Of a stretch of 12,002 bases of DNA, positions 6,055-12,002 are shown piece by piece; positions within the stretch are counted from its first letter, which is position 1; each line of letters begins with the position of its first letter. Origin of the DNA: Acidimicrobiaceae bacterium (GTDB lineage: Bacteria; Actinomycetota; Acidimicrobiia; Acidimicrobiales; Ilumatobacteraceae); the NCBI GenBank assembly GCA_016722025.1, contig JADKGZ010000028.1, forward strand, positions 1-12,002. The letters are read 5' to 3'. A model generated the notes under the pieces. It did no database searches. It was given only the letters and a program-made list of their open reading frames with translations, and had not been told where the DNA came from. The translations under genes were made by a program, and so were the position numbers.

Positions 6055-7497
6055 ATGTCCCTCACCCGTGAAGCCATCGTCGAACAGTTGCAGCAGATCC
6101 TCGGCGACGAGCAAGTGCTCACGGATGCGCAGTTGCTCCGCGAGCGCAGCATCGACAACTTCCGCAAGCTGCAGAACATCTTCGGTGTGTACACCATGCC
6201 CGCGCCGGCGGCGGTGGCGATGGTGCGCAGCACCGAAGAGGTCGCGAAGGTGCTGGCGTTCGCCGATGCGCACGGTGTGAACGTGGTCGCACGCACGGGC
6301 GGCACGGCCACCGAAGGCGGGCTGGAGACACCGGTGGAGAACTCGATCGTGGTCGACGGCGGGCTGATGAACCGCATCGTCAAGATCGACCCGTACAACA
6401 TGCAGGCGACGGTGCAATGCGGCGTGCCGCTGCAGTTGCTGGAAGACGCGGTGCGCGAGATGGGGCTCACCACCGGGCACTCGCCGCAGTCGAAGCCCAT
6501 CGCCAGCATGGGCGGCCTCGTCGCCACTCGCAGCATCGGTCAGTTCTCCACGCTCTACGGCGGCATCGAGGACATGGTGGTCGGGTGTGAAGTGGTGTTC
6601 CCCGGCGGTCAGGTGTCGCGCATCAAGAACGTGCCACGGCGAGCTGCCGGCCCCGACATCCGCCACATCGTCATCGGGAACGAGGGCGCGCTGTGCTTCA
6701 TCACGGAAGTCACCGTGAAGCTGTTCCCGTACATGCCGGAGAACAACATCTTCCTCGGCTGGACGCTGAAGAGCATGAAGGAGGGCTTCGAGGTGCTGCG
6801 CGAGGTGATGGTGGCCGGCTACAAGCCCAGCGTCGCTCGCCTGTACGACCCGGAGGACGGCCAACTGCACTTCTCGCACTTCGCCGCACCCGACGATTGC
6901 ATCGTGCTGTTCATGGCCGAAGGCAACGCCGGCATCAGCAAGGCGACCGCCGAGGGCATCACCGAGATCGTGGCCCGGCACCCCGGGTGCGCGCCCGTTG
7001 CCCCCCAGCTGATCGCCGAGTGGTTCGACGACCTGGTGTGGGGCCCTGACAAGGTGACCCGCGAAGACGAACGCATTCGCACCACGCGCAACGTGAACCG
7101 CACCACCGAGATCTCGGCCGACTGGAGCACGATCAACGACATCTACGAGGCGGTGCTGCCTCGCATCCGCGCCGAGATGAAGGGCATCACGCTGCTCGGC
7201 GGTCACTCGTCGCACAGCTACATCAACGGCACCAACATGTACTTCAACTACTTCTACGACCTCGTCGACTGCGAGCCGGTGGAGGAGAACGACAAGTACT
7301 ACCTACCCATCATCGGCATCATCTGCGAGGAGACCCTGCGGCTCGGTGGCTCGATCGTGCACCACCACGGCATCGGCAAGGCGCGGGCCCCGTGGGTGAA
7401 GGACGAGTACGGCACGTCGTACCCCATGCTGGAAACGTTGAAGCACGCGTTCGACCCCAACGGCATCATGAACATGGGCACCATCATCCCTCGCTAG
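6055..7497 (+). CDS. ygcU: FAD-linked oxidoreductase, YgcU-like (VAO/alkyl-DHAP synthase fold)
   Basis: An intact 480-residue flavoprotein, close to E. coli YgcU (about 484) and similar from first to last residue as I recall that protein: MSLTREAIVEQL at the start, TGHSPQSKPIASMGGLVATR (140-159), KNVPRRAAGPDIRHIVIGNE (191-210) and DPNGIMNMGTIIP at the end. The N-terminal FAD_binding_4 (PCMH-type) domain carries RTGGTATEGG (80-89), and the C-terminal FAD-oxidase domain carries HHHGIGK (436-442), the His-rich motif also seen in alkyldihydroxyacetonephosphate synthase. The family oxidises hydroxy acids or alditols or, in ADPS, swaps an acyl for an alkyl ether; YgcU has no assigned reaction that I know of. 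It is the last gene of the ygcW-kinase-ygcU set, and its clean frame contrasts with its two upstream partners. Confidence 0.93.
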   Translation: MSLTREAIVEQLQQILGDEQVLTDAQLLRERSIDNFRKLQNIFGVYTMPAPAAVAMVRSTEEVAKVLAFADAHGVNVVARTGGTATEGGLETPVENSIVVDGGLMNRIVKIDPYNMQATVQCGVPLQLLEDAVREMGLTTGHSPQSKPIASMGGLVATRSIGQFSTLYGGIEDMVVGCEVVFPGGQVSRIKNVPRRAAGPDIRHIVIGNEGALCFITEVTVKLFPYMPENNIFLGWTLKSMKEGFEVLREVMVAGYKPSVARLYDPEDGQLHFSHFAAPDDCIVLFMAEGNAGISKATAEGITEIVARHPGCAPVAPQLIAEWFDDLVWGPDKVTREDERIRTTRNVNRTTEISADWSTINDIYEAVLPRIRAEMKGITLLGGHSSHSYINGTNMYFNYFYDLVDCEPVEENDKYYLPIIGIICEETLRLGGSIVHHHGIGKARAPWVKDEYGTSYPMLETLKHAFDPNGIMNMGTIIPR

Positions 7498-7534
7498 CAC
7501 AGCCAGAGCGCTGGTGGCCTCAGCTGCCGGCAAC

Positions 7535-7540
7535 TACGCT
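7535..7540 (+). promoter_or_regulatory. Candidate -10 box for leaderless methyltransferase mRNA
   Basis: TACGCT matches the TANNNT actinobacterial -10 pattern and ends six bases before ATG 7547. With that spacing, transcription would start at or next to the A of the ATG, as in leaderless genes common in Actinobacteria. No Shine-Dalgarno precedes this ATG, which agrees. The -35 region (about 7512-7517, TGGTGG) is weak. Confidence 0.35.
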
Positions 7541-7546
7541 CGCCGG

Positions 7547-8371
7547 ATGGCCGAGAGCAGCGAGTCGTACTGGGAGCGCGCCGACCTGGTGCAGACCGTG
7601 CTCGACGCGCTTGCCGCAGCAGGTCTCGATCTCGACCGCCTCGATGTCGACCAATTGGCCGTCACCGACCAGTTCCACGGAGGTGGGAAGGCCGTCACCC
7701 TCCGGCTCGCCGAGCTGGCCGGCCTGGCGGATGGTGCCTCGCTCGCGAGCCCACCGCGGGTGCTCGATGTGGGCGGCGGTCTGGGAGGCCCCGCACGCAT
7801 GTTGGCGACGCGCTTCGGCTGCACTGTCACGGCCCTCGACCTCACACCGTCGTACGTGGAGGTGGCGCAGGTGCTCACCGGGAAGGTGGGCCTGGCCGAC
7901 CGAGTGCAGCATCTGGTGGGCGACGCGCTCGACCTCCCGTTCGACGACGGGTCGTTCGACGTGGTGTGGACCCAGAACAGCGGCATGAACATCGCCGACA
8001 AGGAGACGTTGTACCGGGGCTTTGCGCGGGTGCTGCGCCGGGGCGGCACGCTTGCGTTTCAAGAGCCGATGGCAGGTGAAGTGACACCACTTCACTTCCC
8101 GATCATGTGGGCTGATGACGAGTCGTCGAGCTTCCTGCGCACCCCGGAGGAGATGCGCTCGCTGATCGGTGGGTTCGGCTTTCTGGAACGGGCGTGGGAG
8201 ATCGTCACCGAGACCACGTCCCTATCGTCGACCGCTTCGCCGCCCCCGGCACACTCTGTGCAGCGGATCATCATGGGCGAGGCTCGGCTGGCCGCGATGA
8301 CCGTTGCAGGGCGGCGCAACCTTGCGGAACGGCGGGTGGCCACCGTCCACGGAGTCTTCACGAAGGAGTGA
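7547..8371 (+). CDS. Class I SAM-dependent methyltransferase
   Basis: A 274-residue Rossmann-type methyltransferase. Motif I, VLDVGGGLGGPARML, spans about residues 72-86 and binds SAM; the acidic end of strand 2 (TALDLT, Asp98) would hold the ribose. GDALDLPFDDGSFDVVWTQN follows at 125-144, and the post-motif RVLRRGGTLAFQEP is near 161-174. The N-terminal DQFHGGGKAVTLRLAELAGL is a cap seen in small-molecule methyltransferases of the sarcosine/glycine and sterol/tocopherol groups. The substrate is not readable, and a lipid, quinone or amine acceptor are all possible. An in-frame GTG at 7514 exists, but ATG 7547 gives the normal family start and the leaderless promoter. It lies 49 bases after the ygcU-like gene yet probably has its own promoter. 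Confidence 0.85.
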   Translation: MAESSESYWERADLVQTVLDALAAAGLDLDRLDVDQLAVTDQFHGGGKAVTLRLAELAGLADGASLASPPRVLDVGGGLGGPARMLATRFGCTVTALDLTPSYVEVAQVLTGKVGLADRVQHLVGDALDLPFDDGSFDVVWTQNSGMNIADKETLYRGFARVLRRGGTLAFQEPMAGEVTPLHFPIMWADDESSSFLRTPEEMRSLIGGFGFLERAWEIVTETTSLSSTASPPPAHSVQRIIMGEARLAAMTVAGRRNLAERRVATVHGVFTKE

Positions 8372-8489
8372 CCCACCCGTGTGGCACGCTGCGCTCGGGA
8401 CGTTCGGCCCTGTTGGTCGCGCTGGTCGAACGCCAGCCTGAGACCGTGCGAGCAGCAGCTTCTCCTCGGTCCGCGTTCGCGGTACGGAG

Positions 8490-9298
8490 ATGAATGTGAG
8501 CACCGAGCTGCGTGCGCCGACGGAACGGTCGGCGTGGCGCGCGGTGGCGATGCCCGCCGAGCATGGTGGCTGGGGGCTCACGCTGGAGCCGGTGCTGCTC
8601 GGGCTGCTGGTGGCGCCGTCGTGGGCTGGTGCGTCGATCGGCGCCGCTGCCTTTCTCGCGTTCCTCGCGCGTACACCGGCGAAGCTGGTCGCAGTCGACA
8701 AGCGACGCGATCGGTGGCTGCGCGGTCGCGCCTCGCGTTCCTCGTCGCCGGCGCCGAGTTGCTGCTCATCGCTGCATTGGTCGCTGCCGCCACATGGTCA
8801 GCCGGATGGCAGTGGTGGCTGCCGGCGTTGGTGGCGTTGCCACTGGTGGCGGTGGAGTGGTCGTTCGACGTTCGCAGCCGCGGGCGCCGGCTGCTGCCCG
8901 AGCTGTGTGGTGCCGTCGGCATCGGCGCCTCGGCAGCGGCGATCATCATCGCCGACGGTGGCGCCGCCACGCTGGCCATCGGCTGCTGGCTGGTGCTGGC
9001 CGCTCGGTCGCTCGGTGCGATTCCGTTCGTACGGTCGCAGATCGTGCAGGCCAGGCGTGGGGTGCTCGACACGCGCAGCAGTGACCTGGCTCAGGTGGCG
9101 GCAGTGGGTCTCGCCACGACCGCAGCGGTGCTCGACCGGGCCGTGCTGCTGGGTGCGCTGGGTGTGGCCGCACTCGCCGGCCTCCAGCTGTGGTGGGTGC
9201 GGCGGGCGCCGCCGGCGGTGAAGGTGCTCGGGATGCGTCAAATGGCCCTCGGCCTGTCCCTCGTTGTGGTCACCGCGCTCGGTGTCCGCGTCGCTTGA
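8490..9298 (+). CDS. YwiC-like integral membrane protein (one frameshift near 8723)
   Basis: About 269 residues after restoring one base near 8722-8724 (expected RWLRRSRLAFLV). The signature MPAEHGGWGLTLEPVLLGLL starts at residue 20, followed by AFLARTPAKLVAVDKRRDRW. In the second frame the conserved RSLGAIPFVRSQIVQARRG lies between several hydrophobic helices (for example LLLIAALVAAATW, LAIGCWLVLAA, MALGLSLVVVTALG). This is the YwiC-like family, named for B. subtilis ywiC, which sits by narK-fnr and the nitrate reductase genes; its biochemical role is unknown. It lies 22 bases upstream of a RIC/ScdA-type gene, so the two are probably one operon. ATG 8490 has GGAG directly before it, too close for a good ribosome site. 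The 118 bases before it hold no clear signal. Confidence 0.82.
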
Positions 9299-9320
9299 AG
9301 CTCGTGAAAGGGATTCACCA

Positions 9321-10007
9321 ATGACCACCGTCGCCGACATCGTCCTCGCCAAACCCGCTGCAGCCAGAGTGTTCGAGCGTCATGAGATCGACTACTGCTG
9401 CCACGGCCAGCGGCCACTCGAGCAGGCGTGCAGCGAGGCCGGCGTCGACCTCGACGCCGTGCAGGCGGAGCTCGACGCCCTTGCGGTGGCTCCTCTGACC
9501 GGGCCGGTGGCCGACGAAGTGGGCGCACTCATCGGCCACATCGTGTCGGTGCATCACACCTACCTGCGCCGTGAGCTCCCGCGACTGGGCGAGCTGATGG
9601 TGAAGGTGATCGCAGCCCATGGCACGGCGCACCCCGAGGTGCATGACATGGCGGCCACCTTGGAAGAGCTGTCGGCCGACCTGCTGCCGCACCTGCTGAA
9701 GGAGGAGAGGGTGCTGTTCCCCCTCGCCATCGAGTTGCTCGGCGCGGTCGAGCCGACCGGCCTCCACGGCGGCAGTGTCACCAACCCGATCCGGGTGATG
9801 AACTCCGAGCACGATCGGGTCGGCGAGCTCCTCGTCACACTTCGCCGGCAGACCGGCGGGTACGAACCGCCGGAGGATGCGTGCCCCACGTGGCGGGCGC
9901 TGTACGCGGGGTGTGCGGAGATGGAAGCGGATGTGCACCAGCACGTGCACCTCGAGAACAATTTGCTGTTCCCGAAGATCATCGGCTTGGAGATGTCGCT
10001 CGGCTGA
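9321..10007 (+). CDS. RIC/ScdA/YtfE-like iron-sulfur cluster repair di-iron protein (DUF542 + hemerythrin)
   Basis: A 228-residue protein with the ScdA_N/DUF542 domain at about 1-56, including the signature IDYCCHGQ (Cys26, Cys27, His28), and a hemerythrin-like four-helix domain from about 64 to 222. Likely di-iron ligands by pattern are His79, His104, His124, Glu128 (HLLKE), His164 (SEHD), and His208/Glu212 (HVHLENNLLFP). Members such as E. coli YtfE and S. aureus ScdA restore iron-sulfur clusters damaged by nitric oxide or peroxide. The usual length is about 220, so it is complete. AAAGGGA (9307-9313) lies seven bases before ATG 9321. The gene follows the YwiC-like gene by 22 bases and converges with the acyltransferase gene, 11 bases apart, with no obvious hairpin between. 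Confidence 0.92.
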   Translation: MTTVADIVLAKPAAARVFERHEIDYCCHGQRPLEQACSEAGVDLDAVQAELDALAVAPLTGPVADEVGALIGHIVSVHHTYLRRELPRLGELMVKVIAAHGTAHPEVHDMAATLEELSADLLPHLLKEERVLFPLAIELLGAVEPTGLHGGSVTNPIRVMNSEHDRVGELLVTLRRQTGGYEPPEDACPTWRALYAGCAEMEADVHQHVHLENNLLFPKIIGLEMSLG

Positions 10008-10018
10008 CGGATCTGCAC

Positions 10019-11996
10019 TCACTCGCCGGCGAGTGGTGCCAGCTCGATCAATGCGGGAACTACTCGTTCCTCCACGAATCGGGTGTTGACATCGTCGGCC
10101 AGGTGCACACCATCAGGTCGGCCGGCGGGGCCGAGCAACTCGCGTTCGGCGAGCCAACCGGGCAGATCGACCTGCTCGACCGAGAGTGAGCCGATGATCT
10201 CCCGCAACGCTGCCCAGCGGAGGGGGTCGTCGATGGGGGAGTCCACGGCATCCCACTGCAGGTCGACGTCGGCGGGCGTGACCCACACGACCGAGGCCCC
10301 GGCGCCGACCACCGACCCGACGAAGGCGCGGTAGGCCTCGTCGATCATCGCTCGGCCAACCGGGTCGGCCACCGACACCACCCCTGCCGTCGGTGAGGCG
10401 GATGTCGACCGCGTCCCACGCGCCGATGTCGATGAGCACCACGTCGATCCGTTCGTCGGACGCCACTCGCTCGGGGATGGACCGCCACTCGTCCATGCAA
10501 CCCGCGAGCGAGAGAACCTCCGGCCGGCCCTGCTCGTTGGTGAACTCGTGCAGTCGACCATCGTCGCCCGCCGAGAGACCGCAGCCCGGGAACGCCGCGC
10601 TGCCGGCCACGATCTGGTCGGGGTGGGCGCCGGCGTACTCGATGAGTGCGTTGCCCAGCAGCACCGCCGTGCTGTCGCCCGCGACCAGCACTCGTACCGG
10701 CGCCCGCAACGGCGTGATGGTCGTCGTCGGCTGCGACTCTGGCACCGTCGACCCCGTGGTCGCCGCCGTGGATGCTGTCGTGGTTGCTGTCGTGGTTGCG
10801 GTCGTCGCACTGGTCGTCGGTGCAGGCGTCGCCGGCGGCAACGTGACCACGGTGGCCCCCGACCCACTCGCCGGACCGGGCACCACCACGAGGGCGAGCA
10901 CCGTGACCAGGCCCATGGCCCCCGCCATCGCGACCGGCGCGCGCCACCCGTTCAGCCGGTGCCGGCTGCGGATCGGCTCCTCCACGAAGTGCAATGACAG
11001 GTGAGCGACCAGCACCGCTGCCAGCACGCGCGCGAGGTCGAGGGCCACCCCGTGCAGGTGAGTGCGCGCGGGCGACATGAACAGGAAGATGGGCCAGTGC
11101 CACAAGTAGAGGCCATAGCTGCGGTCGCCCACCCATCGCATCGCGCCGCTCGCCAGCAACCCCGCACCCACGCCGTCGGCAACTGCGACCACGACCACGG
11201 CCATGGCGATGGCGAACACCGGGAAGCCCCAGCGGAACAGCCAGTCCGAGTCGGCGGCCGCAGTCGCCACGATGATGCCCGCACCCGCGGCCGCCAGCGG
11301 TGCAAGTCGCCTCGCCGCCCGCCCGGCGCGCAACGATCCGTCGGGTCGCCGCCGCGTGATGGCGGCGGCGGCGGCGCCGATGAGCAGGCTGTGCGCGCGA
11401 GCCCCGGTGTTCATGTACGTGTTGGTGGGCGACAGCGGATCGAACGACTCGATCATGTACGCGATCGACGCGATCGATCCGACGGCGGCGATGGAACCCA
11501 CCACCACCCGGACACGTGCACGCCACCGAGTGGCGAACACCAGCACCAGCGGCCACACGAGGTAGAACTGCTCTTCGATGGCGAGCGACCAGAAGTGGTT
11601 GAGCGGCGAGGGGTTACCGAACCGGGCCCAGTAGTCGCCGCCGGCGGTGATGGTGCCCCAGTTGGCCGCCCAGGCCATTGCCCACAACAGGTCGCGTCGC
11701 AGACCCGACACCACGATGTCTGCGAGCGGCCACACGACGGCGACGACGGCCAGCACCAGCAGGCTGGCCGGCAACAGGCGACGAGCACGTGAGGCCCAGA
11801 AACGCCGCAACCGAACCGACCCGCCGTGCTCGATCTCGCCGAGCAGCTTCCAGGTGATCAGCCAGCCCGACACCACGAAGAAGGCGTCGACGCCCAGGAT
11901 GCCACCCGGCAGATGATCGAGGTGAAAGGCCAGCACGAGCGCGACCGCGATGGCACGCAACCCGTCGAGCCCAGGTCGGTAGTCGACCAGTGGCAT
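10019..11996 (-). CDS. Acyltransferase-3 / SGNH-fused O-acyltransferase (one frameshift near 10382)
   Basis: About 658 residues after removing one C from CCCC 10381-10384. The N-terminal acyltransferase-3 domain (OafA/YrhL type) has YRPGLDGLRAIAV (6-18), His25, GVDAFFVVSGWLIT (35-48), FWASRARRLLPA, NHFWSLAIEEQFYLVWP (133-149) and GDRSYGLYLWHWPI (290-303), with about ten membrane helices. A Thr/Ala-rich linker (about 388-428) leads to an extracytoplasmic SGNH hydrolase-like domain with GDST (Ser442) and, in the second frame, DGVHL (Asp628, His631). Such fusions move acyl groups across the membrane onto O-antigens, peptidoglycan or other cell-surface glycans; the acceptor here is unknown. ATG 11996 is the usual start, but only six bases upstream are visible, so a slightly longer N-terminus cannot be excluded. 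Confidence 0.87.
10774..10797. repeat. 12-bp tandem repeat (2 copies) in the Thr/Ala linker
   Basis: GCTGTCGTGGTT occurs twice in direct succession (10774-10785 and 10786-10797) and nearby bases are degenerate versions. Read on the coding (minus) strand it gives the Thr/Ala repeats of the linker between the membrane and SGNH domains. Twelve bases keep the frame, so copy number could vary without breaking the gene. Confidence 0.6.
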
Positions 11997-12002
11997 CGTC
12001 GG

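Noticed and set aside
5734..7215. A 493-codon open frame on the minus strand opposite the FAD oxidase
   Set aside because: The product is His/Arg/Val-rich with no family motif, and the plus strand encodes a clear YgcU-like protein; it is an antisense by-product of high GC.
7500..7517. CCAG-AGCG-CTGG hairpin after the FAD oxidase, considered as a terminator
   Set aside because: The stem is only four to five pairs with no following T-run.
11001..11792. A 263-codon plus-strand open frame opposite the acyltransferase
   Set aside because: Low-complexity His/Gln/Arg-rich translation without motifs; the minus strand holds a conserved membrane enzyme.
1..12002. Search for tRNA, rRNA, CRISPR arrays, insertion sequences, integrases or toxin-antitoxin pairs
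   Set aside because: No cloverleaf, repeat-spacer array, terminal inverted repeats or transposase-like motifs were seen by eye; nearly all DNA is explained by ordinary coding genes.

Overview
The window is GC-rich throughout, with strong G/C bias at third codon positions, tight gene packing and GTG starts. A MenJ-like menaquinone side-chain reductase, an actinobacterial-style acyl-CoA synthetase end and a likely leaderless promoter point to a high-GC actinobacterium. An uncultured Acidimicrobiia/Ilumatobacter-type lineage is my best guess, but that is an inference with no marker gene behind it.

Layout. 1-1021 (+): 3' end of a long-chain acyl-CoA synthetase, then a GNAT acetyltransferase 1 nt downstream. 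1030-1846 (-): a phytanoyl-CoA dioxygenase-family Fe(II)/2-oxoglutarate oxygenase converging on the GNAT gene, preceded by a possible 29-codon leader ORF (1843-1932) whose stop overlaps its start (ATGA). 1992-3209 (-): geranylgeranyl/menaquinone reductase. 3361-3672 (+): a small basic hypothetical protein. 3801-7497 (+): a three-gene operon of SDR dehydrogenase, FGGY kinase and FAD-linked oxidase, matching E. coli ygcW and ygcU strongly and the kinase slot (ygcE) by type and position. 7547-8371 (+): SAM-dependent methyltransferase with its own probable leaderless promoter. 8490-10007 (+): YwiC-like membrane protein followed by a RIC/ScdA/YtfE-type di-iron repair protein. 10019-11996 (-): acyltransferase-3/SGNH O-acyltransferase converging on the RIC gene.

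How the genes work together. The ygcW/kinase/ygcU-like set looks like a compact oxidation-phosphorylation module for a sugar, polyol or sugar acid whose substrate is unknown; no transporter, regulator or aldolase lies in the window. YwiC-RIC suggests coping with nitrogen oxides or oxidative damage to iron centres. The other genes are lipid, quinone and envelope housekeeping.

Data quality. Six of the larger genes read correctly only after correcting nine small indels, most of them in G/C runs or CG repeats: GNAT near 508, PhyH near 1296 and 1244, SDR near 4380, kinase near 4734, 5190 and 5605, YwiC near 8723, acyltransferase near 10382. Since the protein continues with full family similarity on both sides each time, I treat these as probable sequencing or assembly errors rather than gene decay, and give joined coordinates. 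No tRNA, rRNA, CRISPR array, insertion sequence or phage gene was seen. No gene-free stretch exceeds 300 bases.
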